In this document: one piece after another, positions 10,470-21,334 of the stretch
Position numbering within the stretch: position 1 is the first letter of the stretch
Layout: each line of letters opens with the position of its first letter
Assembly: GCA_037176725.1 (NCBI GenBank)
Contig: JAZBRS010000035.1
Span: 47,626,001-47,690,000, forward strand
Direction: 5' to 3'
Length of the DNA: 64,000 nucleotides
Source of the DNA: Posidonia oceanica
Lineage: Eukaryota > Streptophyta > Magnoliopsida > Alismatales > Posidoniaceae
The notes under the pieces: model-generated
The model's database searches: none
What the model was told of the DNA's origin: nothing
What the model saw: only the letters and a program-made list of their open reading frames with translations
Translations under genes and position numbers: made by a program

Positions 10470-10778
10470 ACAGTCGAAGCGCCCTTGGCATCGAAAAGCA
10501 AAGGATGGAGACAAAACTGACGTGTTTGCCAAATGAGTAGTTAAGGGGTACTAGCCCAGAGGAAGATTCGGGTGAGAGTGCTCGACGACCTCGCTTGATG
10601 TAGTTCTGGCATTGATCTACAGAGATTCTGATGTTCTGATGAAATACAGGGGCTTTCCTGCAATTTCCTTGAGAATTCTGGCAGCTACTTCTGACTTGCG
10701 AACTGTCAGTGTCTGATGGCACCCTCCTCGTGGTTCCGAGGGGTTTGATGCGCGAGGTCAATGTAGCATTCTGACTAC

Positions 10779-13700
10779 TGTAGCGATCCCGATCGGAATC
10801 AGGCTCGCTATATAGCGGCGATTGAGATCCGAGGAAGAGGCTCAACTCAAAAACACTTGAAAACGAGGAGAAAAAGGAAAGATAAGACAAATCAGAGTCG
10901 CCACCACGTCTATTAACGGAAGACGAGGAAAACCGGGGTAATGCGTGAATTAACGCGCAAAACCGAGCAACAAATGCAAAGCAAAGCAATGCAAAGGAAA
11001 ACAAGTGCAAACAAATGCAAATGAGATGACTCTAGCCTAGGATAAGGGCAGTACGGTCATTGCGGGCCAAAAGACAGGGTAAGGACTCCTGTTACGTGCG
11101 GGGAAGGTGTTAGGCACCCCCGACACGCCCGAAAATCGGTCTTTCTAGGCTTACGCTCGCATACGCAGAAAAATGCAGGATTGAATGCCTATGTGCCTAT
11201 AAATGCCTGAATGAATGCCCACGGTGTGCTCTAAGTGGGAAGAAACAAAGCAAGGAAGTAAACGTGCTCTCTAAGTGCTCAGCTACGCTGTCTGTGTTCC
11301 GAACCGGGCGAAACCTGGCTCGTGAGAACTCCAGACAGTAGGCATCACAGCCCTATATGCAAATGCAAGCGAGAAAACAAAACAGCGAGAAAACCATGCA
11401 ATGCGATCGACATGCAAAGGAAAACAGCGTAAAACACGCAAAACGAGGCGAGAAATGAGCAACGCACGCAAAACGATGCAAAAGAGCGAAAGCGGCGCGC
11501 AAAACAAGCGAGAAAACAAGGCAGCGCACAAAACAAGGCAAGAAAATGGAAGGGCACGCGAAACGGTGCAAAAGAACGAAACCGGCACGCAAAACGAGCT
11601 AGAAAGCAAGACAGCACGCAAAACGAGACAAGAAAACAGATGGGCACGCAAAATGGTGCCAAAACAGAGGCGGGCACGCGGAACGATGCCAAAACAGCGA
11701 AGCAAAAACCTCGGAAAAGCCATGCGAATGCAAGGATGCAGAAAGAATCAGAAGCAGCCAAAGGGGAGGCAAAACAACGTGTGTGTAAGAACAGACATTG
11801 TTCGGGACCATTCAGAGTAGGTGTGAAGACCTACAGAGGGGGGAGTGTGCAAACGGAGGGATTACCACCTCCTTGCGACTGTTTCCCACTAAACCGTTCC
11901 ACGGTGTGTCTCGCATGCTGCCCAAAGCTCGCGATGCGATCGAATCGTGAAAAAGGGGGAAGAAAGTCACATTAAGTGGCAAATCCAAGGAAAACTCAAC
12001 ACAAAACACACGGGGGTACACGAAATGGGGATTTGAAGGTACGAGCAAAAAGGGGAGGCCCTATTCTACATGCTCAAAGAGACAGAAAACCAAAACGAGG
12101 AAAACTGTGCAAATGGCATGCAAATGAATGCAATGCAGGGGTTCAGGAGGACATACCTGGAGATCCGGAGCCTGATCTGAAATCTGTCTGGTCCATGCTG
12201 AAGAGCGCTTCGCTGCGGTCGCCTGGGTAGCTTACTTGAGAAGATCCAACGGCCGGATTGAAAGATATCGCGACTTCAAGGCAAAAGGGCCAGAACAGGG
12301 GAGAAGAACAGATCTAGGTGTTCAGGAGGTCCTAGGGATGTGCAAAAGGTTCTCCCAAGTGGAAGGGAGCTAAAAGTGCTTAGTGTGTGCAAAGGGGATG
12401 CTGATATGCAAGACTAGATGAATGCAGGATGCATGCAAAAGCAAGAAGCAGCAAAGAAAAGAAACTGGGAAAAACCAGGAGTTCAGAAAGCATTTTGAAA
12501 AAGAAAGGGGCTAAAAATGCAAATTTCCCAAAAAACAGGGGTCCATGGGAAAGGGTTTTTGAAAACAGAGGAGGACAGAGGTCCATTTTGCAAAAAACCA
12601 GGCTCAGAAAGGTATTTTGAAAAGAGGGTATGCTTTGAAAGGGGTTTTAAAAGCAGAAATGGATCAGAAAGTAATTTTAAGAAAACTAGGGTCTAAAATG
12701 CAAATTTTCCAGAAAACAAGGTTCTGGGGAGTCTGGGAATGCTAGTGGAAGGTCTGCATGTAATTTGGTAGGCATAGGAGCTAAGATGCAACCTAGGGGC
12801 AAAATGGTCTTTTCACATGATTTTTTAAAAGGTGCAGGGACCTATGTGTGATTTTGAAATCATGCAGGGGCTGAAAATGCAATTTAGTATGGAAAACATG
12901 CTCTGAAAAATAAGGGACAGGACCACAGTGCAATTTTTAAAAAGATCAGGGTCAAAAATGCAATGCAGTATGCTAAAAATGCATGCAAGAGTTACTGTCC
13001 ATTTAAAATGGACCTAAATGCAAATATGCAAAACTAAAAGATAAAATATGCAATGCAGTATGCAAAAATAAAAAATAAATCCTAAGTTCTACAGTGCAGA
13101 GGATTAAGATGCAAAAATAGAAAACAAGGGGGGCCCAGAATGCAATATGATATGGTAAACTATATGCATTAAATCTAAATAATCTACTGCAGGATCTACA
13201 TGCAGAAATTGAAAACAGGAGGGCTAAAGCGTAAAAAATTATAACTAGAAAGCACAGTAAATGGATCAGCATGCAAATAAGGAAAAACATAAATATTTCA
13301 TGCAATTTAATATGGTTTCAGTTCAAAAATCAACAGATTAAACTAAATAAAGGACTGGAATGTAAAATGATAAAAACTCAGACCAGAAATGCAATATTTG
13401 CAAGAAGACTTAGATATCAGAAAAATAAGTGAACAGTGCTATGGCCGACGGCCATGGACATTGTAGCAGCAAGCTGCCAGCGTCCATGAACGCCGGCACG
13501 GGGGTGTTGGAGCGGCGCAGACCGGTGGGGAGGCGCCTCCAGGTCCTGACGGAGGTCGGACGATGCTCGGCGGAGGTCGACGCAGCCTGGAGCGCGCTGG
13601 AGCGGTCGCCGGAGTTCTGCAGAGTCTCAGGAGATTCGTCCGGCCGATCAACGCAGTGATGCTGCGTTATGAGGGCCGGAGAACGCTCCTGGGACTCGTG

Positions 13701-16617
13701 CGGAGCTGAGACGATCGCGGGAGCTGCGTTCCGCTGCTCGGAGCGACGAGGCGACCGAAGAACTGCGCCGGAGAAGACGACCGGAGCGGCGAGCAGAAAC
13801 GGGGCAAGAGGGCCGGAAACCTACTCTTAAAGGGCTGAGGAGCAACGCGGGAAGAAAAGAAGACTAAGGGAGCAAGAATATACCTGTTTCCGTGGCTGGG
13901 ATGTCCTCCCGACGCAGGTGGCTTTAGAGGTCGCCGGTGGAACTCGTCCGGTCGCCGTGGATGCTGTCCGCTGCTCACGAGGACTGGGATCGACTCAGAG
14001 CGACCCTCTGGAGCTTCCTGGATGGTTGGACAGCTGCTGCGAAGACCGGCGGAAGATCTGGCTGATCGCGGGTTCACAGAGGCAGCCGGGGGTCGGGGGG
14101 ACTGTTCGCTGCACGCCGGACTGGATGGGACCCTCCGGGAGGTTGCTGGAGGTCTGGGGAAGGGTTCTGGGCGGTCGAATTGGGTTTCTGGAGAGCGTAG
14201 GTGGAGATTGAAGGTTGTTGGGTTTTCTGGTCCGAAGGTGGGGTAAGTGTTTGTGGTGGCGTTTGGGGTCTGTGGTGAGGGAAAGGGCTGAAGATCAGGT
14301 GGCCTGGAAAGGTGAAGTGCAGGTGAGTGTCGGGGAAGGATTTGGGGAGATGCGGTGGACTGTGGTGAAGGCAATTTCAGGAGGGAAGGTGTTGGGTTGC
14401 AGTTGGTTTCAGTGGTGGAAGTTCGGGTGAATTCGGGGTGTTCTGGGTGGTGAAAGGCCGGGAAATGGTGGAGGAAGTCTGCTGGGTTTCTGGGTGAACT
14501 TGGGGGATCAACTGGGAGAGGAATGATGGTTGGAACGGGCTTGGTTTCTGAGGAAAAAAGAAGGGAGAATTCTGCTGAAAATCAGAGGGAGAAGAAGAGG
14601 CTTTCGGTGAGAATTCTCTGGATTTCTCTGGTTCTCTCTCTCGGATGGCAAAAGGGGTGTGAAGGAGGTCGAAAGCTGAGGCTTTATCAGCTACTCTCCG
14701 GCTTGCTCGCGCGTTCTGGAATTCAAATTCCACCGGCGCGATCCACTGCTGCTGAGGGAGACAAGCAGCCGGCGAGACGACAGGCAATTAAAGCCTCCCG
14801 GAATCGGTGCTGAGATAGGAGAGAGCGGCGAGACGCTGTAGATGAAAGGATTGGAGAGCTTGAAATTTAAATGAAGGAGGGAGAGCTGTAGCTGCCGCGG
14901 GAGAAAACCGGCGAAAGAAAAAAAACGCAGAGAAGGTGAAGGAGGAAGAAGGGGTGGAGAAGGCGGGCCGGACTGCTGCGGGCCGAGAAAAAGAAGGAAA
15001 AAATGAAGGAAAAAGAGAAATGGGCTGACGGGCCCAATAAGGAAAAGGAAGAAAGAAAAAAGAGAAGGAAGAAAGAAAGAAAGGGAAAAGAAGAGAAATA
15101 AAATAGGAAAAAATAAATTAAAAATAAGTAAAAATATTAAGGTGCTTGTGCTGTGAATCAGGATCTTAATCAGATTTTTTAATGACTTCTTTTGGTTAAT
15201 TAGTGTGGTTTAAATGGGTTTTGGGCTTGATTAGGGTTCTAGGGTTTTGGTTTTGCTTTTAATTAGTTTTCACTTGATTAAATGTTTGTTAAACCTTTTT
15301 TAAATTGTTTTAAAAATTGTGTTTCCCTTGTTGGACACTTAGGATATTGATTAGGATTTTTTAGGATTTATTTTTGTATTAATTAGGGTTGGTTTTAAGT
15401 CCTTAAGTTTTAGTCTTTTTAGGGTTTTTTCCTTCTTAAGTCTTTCAAGTTGTGTTTTGATTTTTATTTATTGATTTTCTTTGAAGTTTTTTAGTTGGGT
15501 TTTTCTGGTTTGAGAGGGTGTTTTTTAAGTCTTTCAGATGTGTTTTTCTTTTCTTTTTTAATTAAGTTTTCAACTTGTTTTTCTTATGTTTATTAGGTTA
15601 AGTCTTTTGCCTTTTTTAATTGCTTGTTTTAGTGTTCGATTTTTTAATTCTTCTTTCCAGGGTTTGTTTTTTAATTCTTTTAGTGGGGTTTTTACTTTTG
15701 GTGAGTTTAGATCTTGTTTTAGTTTTTTCCCAGATTTTTCAGTGCTTTCTTTTGATTTGTTTTGCATTTTTTAGTTTGCATGTTTGGTTTTTCTTTTATC
15801 TTGATTTAGTTAAGTTTAAGTTGTTAATTGCTTGTTTAACATTTTTTAATTGTTTTTCTTAGGGTTCTGATTTGTTTCTTTTGTGTTTTGAGATTTTACA
15901 AATTTTTATGGGGTTTTGTGGATTTTTGCAAGAGAGGGAAAAGTAAAAGAGAAGGAGGAAAGAAATGGAAAAAAGAGGGAGATAAAAGGAAAAAAGATAG
16001 GTTGGAGGAAAATGATTTTTAAAAATTCAGAAAAAGTGTTAAAAAATAAAGTAAAAATAGGGATAAGATAGAGGAAGGATAGAAGCACAGAGGGGGCCCA
16101 CAGCCAGACCAAAAAAAAGGATCAGAAAGGGATGAAAAGAGAGATGATAATCAGGAGAGAGAGAGGAGAGAGAAAATGATAACCCCGGAGAGAGAAAAGG
16201 ATAATTTGGGTGGAAGAGGGTCTTAATGGTCTTGGAATGGGGTGAGAATTGGTGAGTGGGTAGTCTAGGGTTTGAGGTCTTGGTTCTAAAGTTTTGGTTT
16301 GATTCTAAAGAGGTTTTAGAGGGGTTTCAAGGTGTAGAAAAAGGATAGTTTCACCTAAGTTTTCTAGGGTTTTCAAGGATGGATTGGGTTTGGAAATTTC
16401 CAGGTTTTTGGGTAGGTTTGTTGAGTGGATGTTGGTGGGTTTTCCTATGGATTTTGGTTAGGTTTTGAGGTTGGGAAGGGGGGTAAAGGTTTAGGTCAAA
16501 ATGGGCTGATTTTGAGGGGTAAAGAGGAGGATTAGGGTTAGGGTTTGGTCGGGGTTTGATCCAGCAATCACCAAGAGGGCTCCAAGGGTCCAAGCCTGCC
16601 AAGATGGGGTGTCAACA
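10779..16617 (-). mobile_element. S1: solo LTR of the long-LTR subfamily, inserted in the E1 3' UTR
   Basis: On the minus strand it runs from TGTTGACACCCC (16617) to GGGATCGCTACA (10779), 5839 bp. It is flanked by a perfect 5-bp TSD, ACTAC (10774-10778 and 16618-16622). No primer site or coding sequence follows, so it is a solo LTR left by LTR-LTR recombination. Its length is almost that of the E3 LTR (5837 bp). It contains the 30-bp minisatellite (11385-11690), a candidate splice donor CCAG|GTATGT (minus, at 12157/12156), the conserved block (about 11083-11153) and the primer-site-like motif (about 10900). Open frames in the GC-rich 13430-14810 part look like random openings in leader DNA. 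Confidence 0.88.
11385..11690 (-). repeat. 30-bp minisatellite in S1
   Basis: Degenerate units related by the words GTTTTGCGTGC and CGTTTCGCGTGCC when read on the minus strand. They are homologous in position and sequence to the arrays at 33060 (S4) and 49722 (E3 LTR). Because the unit is 30 bp, several frames stay open on both strands; these are not taken as genes. Confidence 0.75.
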
Positions 16618-16813
16618 ACTACAAACTGGACAAACGGCTCAAAGCATGGTTGTGTGAGAACATGCATGCATCAAGTTATGGGAGACAACTCAACATACAA
16701 GCAATTAGTACAACAGACATCTTTGCATTGATTTAAGACTTGCTTACATGCCCATAGCTAGGTCAAACAAGATACAACAAAACTTAAACAGGATGCGTAG
16801 CCACGTAAGCGCC
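16618..16813 (-). other. E1 3' UTR, part next to the PMD gene
   Basis: About 200 bp between the PMD stop codon and the S1 insertion. It starts with the right copy of the S1 TSD (ACTAC). No repeat or gene is seen. The corresponding E3 stretch is 63578-63842. Confidence 0.6.
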
Positions 16814-17087
16814 CTAATCGGTCTGAGGCTTCTTAGACCTTTTGGTATCACTGAATAGAGGGGCACTAGGCGAGATCTCATTTATGAGCCAGAGCCCTTG
16901 TACCTCAGTCATGTACTCGAGGGTGCACTCCAAGCCTCTTACAGCCGCAATGTCTGTCGACTGTACCCCATGGCGCATTAGGTGGGCCAATTCCGCTGTT
17001 GCTGCAGTTGAGTTGAGCGGGTAGGGCTGAAGAAGCTTGGGCATTGTGCTATCGACAAAGGCACCCTGTTGAAATCCGAACTGCCGC
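16814..17087 (-). pseudogene. E1 PMD/DUF7745-like gene, C-terminal part
   Basis: Minus-strand frame that begins RQFGFQQGAFVDSTMPKLLQ and ends KRSKKPQTD with a TAG at 16814-16816. It matches the C-terminus of the E3 gene at 63300-63577 (RQFGLQQGTFIDSTVPKLLQ ... RAKKAQTD). The two halves of the E1 gene are separated by solo LTR S2, whose TSD copies are 17083-17087 and 20402-20406. This part itself has no stop or frameshift. See the next part (20402-21334) for the function. Confidence 0.75.
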
Positions 17088-17276
17088 TGTAATACCCGGG
17101 AATTCATTTCCTTGTAATTATGCTTGTTTAATGAACTCCTTGGCTTTGGTCGGGTGTTAGTGGCCTTGCAGGCCCCACTTGAGTTGTTAGGGGCCCCATC
17201 TGTGGTTTGTGTGGGTCTCCACCTATTTTGTTGTGGTGGTTGGTGGGACAGGTTATGGCCTGGTCCCTGTGTTTCT

Positions 17277-17298
17277 CTTTCTCTTTCTCTCCCTTCTT

Positions 17299-17333
<35 letters not shown>

Positions 17334-17390
17334 TCCCTCCTTCCCTCTCTTTCTCTCTTTCTCCTTCCTCCCCACCCCTCCATCACGTGC
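17277..17390. repeat. CT-rich simple sequence in S2
   Basis: Long runs of CT/CCT with a clean (CT)n core at about 17302-17328. The homologous tract in S3 is at 26361-26530. Pyrimidine richness continues to about 17640 and opens long low-complexity frames on both strands that I do not regard as genes. Confidence 0.85.
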
Positions 17391-18613
17391 CCTCTCCCCT
17401 TTTTCCCTTCCCCTCCCCATGCGTGCCTCTTCCTCCCTCACGCGTGGCTCCCTCCCCCTCCCCCACTCGTGCGCCCTTCCTCCTCCTCCTCCCTGTGCCC
17501 TAGCCCCAATCCGGCGGGCAGCTCCTTCCTCCTTCCCTCTCCCCCACCTGATCTCTCCCTCCCTCCTTCCTTTCTCCCTCCCTCCTCCTCCCCTCCTTCT
17601 TCCCCTCCCGTCTCCTCCTCCTCCTCCTCTTCTTCTTTTGCTGGTGGCTGGCAGTTGTGGGTGGTGGCCGGCGTGCGGTGGTCGGCAGTGGTGCGACGGT
17701 GAGCTCCAGTCGGATTCCTAGTGGAGCGACGTGCTGTGTGCGGTGTGTGGAGCTCGGTGGGCACGTGGATCACCGGTGGACGGAGGTTGTCCCTTTGTCC
17801 CAAGGTACACGTCTCACCCTAGGAGCCTTTTATATTTAGAATTTACCTTGCATGCTTCCCTTGCCATGATTTGTATGTTATATTTAAGTTTGGCAATTTT
17901 TAGGGATTTATATGCATTTAGGCAAATTTATTTGGCTTCTGTAAGTTATAGCTTAAATGTGGATTTTTGGTGGTTCCTTGAGCTGTGGGCTCAAGAACGC
18001 CTCGAAATTGATATGCTTGTGTTCCTTGACATGTATGGAATGTCATGGAAGTGATTTGGTAATTTTTAGAGATTTATTGTGGTTTTTTGGCCGATTTATG
18101 GCCCAGTTGACTTAAATGCTTGATATGTGGTTTCCCAGTGAATTCCAGCGTTTTGGGCCTCAGATTGAGGCGTTTGAGATATATTTGTGTTGCTTGAGCT
18201 GAGACACTCGTTTGCATGTGTTGCGTGCCCGATTTGGCGCGGATTTGATATTGTTTCGGGGTTTTTATAGAAAATGACTTGAGTATTGGTTTTCCAGTGT
18301 TTTCTTGGGTTGCGTGCCTCAGAATGCCATATTGAGTATATGGTTGCATTCCTTGTTTTATTCTGGAGATTTCGGTATATGGCACGCGGATTTTAGCATT
18401 TGATTCGGGTATTTGAGGTTTTAAGTGAGTTTTCATAGTTGGCTGCCTTGTCTTGGTTTGGCACGACCTTTTTGGTCAGTTTGCTGTTTTCTGGGGAAAT
18501 CAGTACACCGGTGTGATATCGGTGCTACCTTTTTCCATCAGATTTAGGCCAGGACCTGAATTCGGTCGATCGTTTTTGATCGGTCTACTGTTTTCAGGGT
18601 TCGATCGGTCGGC

Positions 18614-18718
18614 CGGTGGATTTGGTTCCACCGAAGTAGGGATTTTTGGTACGACTGATGTGATTTCGGTTTGCCGATCACTGTGCAGACCGGTCGACCG
18701 GTGGATTTGGTTCCACCG
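18614..18718. repeat. Palindromic hairpin pair in S2
   Basis: CGGTGGATTTGGTTCCACCG occurs at 18614-18633 and again at 18699-18718. It is a 7-bp stem with a 6-nt loop. Neighbouring palindromes are CGGTCGACCG (18691) and a GGTCGACCGAT stretch (about 18733). S3 keeps the same arrangement at about 27470-27580 with changes that weaken the stems. Confidence 0.75.
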
Positions 18719-19139
18719 AAACCGGGATTTTCGGTCGACCGATGGAATTTTCGGTCTACCGATTTTGGTCTAGGATGCTCTCCCAGGCTGGTGTTCCATT
18801 GTGGTTTCCTCGGTTGGTTTTGGGGCTTATTGTGCTTTAGCCCACGATATTTGATAAATGTTTTCAAAGAGATTTTTGAGGAAAAATATGAATGGTTTGC
18901 AAATGGTTTTGCCGAGGTTTTCCCTGGCCGAAAACCTGGGAGTTGTGTTGGCTGGACCCGGGGATGCGACGGCGTTCCTGGTGTGTCGCACACTTCGCTT
19001 GGGTTGAGGTTTGGGGGTCAGGGTGCCGGCCGTACCTAGTGGTATCGTAGCAGCAGACTCGGGAGGTATGATACTCCTGCGTAGCTGGGCGTGATACTCT
19101 AGTTGTTACGGGCACTGGGACTCGCCTTGTTTTGGGTGC

Positions 19140-19290
19140 CAGCTGAGCCTGGAGCCTCTAGTGGTTCGGGGCACTAGGTGCTGGCTGAGCCTAGGGGTTG
19201 GAGCCTCTAGTGGTTCGGGGCACTAGGTGCTGGCTGAGCCTAGGGGTTGGAGCCTCTAGTGGTTCGGAGCACTGAGTTGAGATCGCCGTA
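19140..19290. repeat. 49-bp tandem repeat in S2
   Basis: The unit beginning GAGCCTCTAGTGGTTCGGGG is present about 2.6 times. S3 has only part of one unit at the homologous site (about 28000), so the expansion happened after the two copies separated. Confidence 0.8.
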
Positions 19291-19614
19291 TATTAGGCGT
19301 GCCCTGTGGTTTGTCCTGAGTGAGGACAGCTTGCCTAGTTGGGGTGAGTAGCTTCCCTGGTGAGGGATTGCTTTTGAGGCGTCTCTAGTGACGAGATGCT
19401 GGGACGGACACGCTCCTCCACAGGGTGGGTGTCTGTGGCAGTGCAGTGAGCTACAGGGGTGAGTCCCTGGCTACTGCTTGAGGCCAGATCGGTTGCTTGG
19501 TGCCAGGCAATACGATCAGTTGTGGTTTTGTGCCTGTGGGGCTGTGTTTTATTGTTGCTGGCCGTATTAGGCCTTGAGCTTTGCCTGAGTTTGGGCTTTA
19601 TGTGTTTTAGGGCC

Positions 19615-19835
19615 ATATTTAGGCCAATTGCTTTCCACCCGTGTGTGGCGTGAGTTGTGATTTGTGTTTTGGGGCCGTAGTAGGCTAGTTGCTTTCCGCC
19701 CGTGTGTGGCGTGAGTTGTGATTTGTGTTTTGGGGCTGTAGTAGGCCAGTTGCTTTTTGCCCGTGTGTGGCATGAGTTGTGATTTGTGTTTTGGGGCTGT
19801 AGTAGGCCAGTTGCTTTCCCGCCCAGTTGTGGTGT
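19615..19835. repeat. 61-bp tandem repeat in S2
   Basis: A unit around GTTGCTTTCCGCCCGTGTGT and GAGTTGTGATTTGTGTTTTG is repeated about 3.5 times. S3 has two diverged units at about 34497-34620. This and the 49-bp repeat explain most of the length difference between S2 and S3. Confidence 0.8.
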
Positions 19836-20401
19836 GTGGCTTTGGTTTCAAGCTTTGGGCTAGTGGGCCATTATATTGATTGAGCTTTAGTTTTGCAAGG
19901 TATTTCCGCCTTAGCTTGGCCAGTGGGCCGAGTGTTTTCCCAGCCTGAGGGGTTGGAGGGTTTTGAGTGGTTTTGAGGTTTTGGGCCGGTGGGCCGTGGC
20001 TTTGTGATTTGTATTTCTGGAAACACCTGTCTTCCCCGATTTTAGCTTGTGGACTTTGGGAAGGGTGTTTTATTGATTTATATTGCTTGTTGTGGACCCA
20101 GATTTTGAGGTTTTACCGGTTGTGCCGCATTTGAGGTTTTCTGCCAGTTTCTCGCGTGGTTTTGTGAGGTGTGTGCTGGGTGACGACTAGGTCACTCACG
20201 TGTGCTTGTTTGGTTTTCAGGTGCAGATGATTAGCTGGTTTGGAGTATAGTGCATATAGTGGGAGTCACGTAGCTGTCCACTGCAGGTTCCTGGCATTGA
20301 TATTGTTGTTAGCCCAGTGTTTTGTGGTAAATTGTTGTATTTAATGAAATTTTAAATTTGTTGGGCTGTAGGTTTTGTGGGTAGCGACTTGGGTCGTTAC
20401 A

Positions 20402-21334
20402 GCTGCATAACCCGGATAGGATGATATTCAATACCTCTAGTGAACCTTGGCAAGACGACTAGTTGCATGTCACGAGCGCTGAAGAAGACAGTGAATGATT
20501 TAGTTGTGGAGGGGATGATGCGCCAGGTTACCGCATCCTCAGTCAACCTCGCCAGCTTCTTGTATTCTTCGCGGACGCTCTGGATGGCTCGAGCATGGCC
20601 GGTGCTGCAGTAGGTCTCAAAGGTGGCTCTCTGTGGGCGCAGAATCTCCATCCCTAGGTGTCCAGCTAGCCAAACCTGTACTAGGGCTCCACAACCGTGG
20701 AAGTGGCGGCAGTGGTGCGAGATGCGGTCCAGCTCGTGATAAGTGTCTACTATGACAACTGGTGCCAGTCAATCTGCCGGGTCACCACAACAAGTGCAAT
20801 CTCCGCAACTTCAATTGCAATCGTCATCCGGTCGTGAGTGAAGATCAGTTCGCCTAAGAAACGGGTAACAAAACCCCGGAGCCACAGTTCATCTCCGAGC
20901 GCGGCACGCTTCTTGGCAACTTCATCAATGTATTCCAGGCGGAGCATAGGCGTAGGCCTGTTGGTGCAGAGCAGCCTTTGCTTGCATTCCACAGTGGAGA
21001 GTCCAGTTAGTTGGCTTAGGACCGTAATATATCCATCCCACCTCATGAATATAGCTGGTCCCATAAGCTTGGAAAAGCCACAAATCCGGTGTACTTCCTC
21101 CAGCGTGAGTGTCAGCTCTGTTCTACCGAAGCGGAAAACATAGTGTGCAGGCTTCCAAAATCTTGCAGCAGCGCACAAGAGATGGCAGCTCACTTCTACC
21201 CCAGCTGCCTTCAAAAGTCTGGGCGGGATGCCCCATAAGCTCAGCTTCTCACAGTCATCAGCGGTGAGTTCGCCGATCCAACCTTGGAGGACCTCGGAGC
21301 AACGCGTTGGGGTTACTAAAGTAGGGAAACCCAT
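20402..21334 (-). pseudogene. E1 PMD/DUF7745-like gene, N-terminal part
   Basis: Minus-strand frame from the ATG at 21334 (MGFPTLVTPTRCSEVLQGW). Typical features are FRFGRTELTLTLEEVHRICG near residue 67, the ELIFTH stretch, and, after a one-base deletion near 20763, the segment ending RFTRGIEYHPIRVM at the S2 insertion. Plant mobile domain proteins include host MAIN/MAIL1 (nuclear, silencing and expression) and many copies carried by transposons. The related DUF7745 has a similar 'F..fg..EL.pTleE' core and a Y-x-P-x-R-V-x-R-Q-x-G end. Its job in a retroelement is unknown. The gene lies about 1.5 kb beyond integrase on the same strand, so it is a separate gene rather than part of pol. It is broken by the deletion and by S2. 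Confidence 0.65.

Larger units (their letters stand above)
8095..10778 (-). other. 3' untranslated region of E1, LTR-proximal part
   Basis: No gene. It lies between the polypurine tract and the insertion site of S1 (TSD ACTAC at 10774-10778). It contains three tandem arrays and two long hairpins, listed separately. The remainder (8095-8585, 10320-10778) is unique sequence rich in GATGC words at 8240-8580. Hypervariable tandem repeats in the 3' UTR are a known trait of Tat-lineage elements. Confidence 0.6.
17088..20401. mobile_element. S2: solo LTR of an unrelated family, inserted in the E1 PMD gene
   Basis: It runs from TGTAATACCCGGG to GGTCGTTACA, 3314 bp, with TGTAA...TTACA ends. The 5-bp flanks are GCCGC (left) and GCTGC (right), a TSD with one change, and they fit the uninterrupted codons of the E3 gene. 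A second copy of the family is S3. No coding region or primer site is present, so a solo LTR is the simplest reading; transcription direction is not clear. It contains a CT-rich tract, hairpin palindromes and two small tandem repeats. A Tekay/Reina-type origin is possible but not shown. Confidence 0.8.

Noticed and set aside
13430..14810. Open frames in the GC-rich part of S1 on both strands
   Set aside because: The homologous region in S4 and the E3 LTR does not preserve any of these frames, so this is untranslated LTR DNA.
16525..16560. Telomere-like GGGTTAGGGTTTGG at the start of S1
   Set aside because: Only two to three diverged units inside an LTR; no interstitial telomere array.
17124..17721. 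Long Ser/Pro/Leu-rich frames in S2, and the like in S3 (26072-26908)
   Set aside because: Low-complexity translation of CT-rich simple sequence, open on both strands; no start or codon signal supports a gene.
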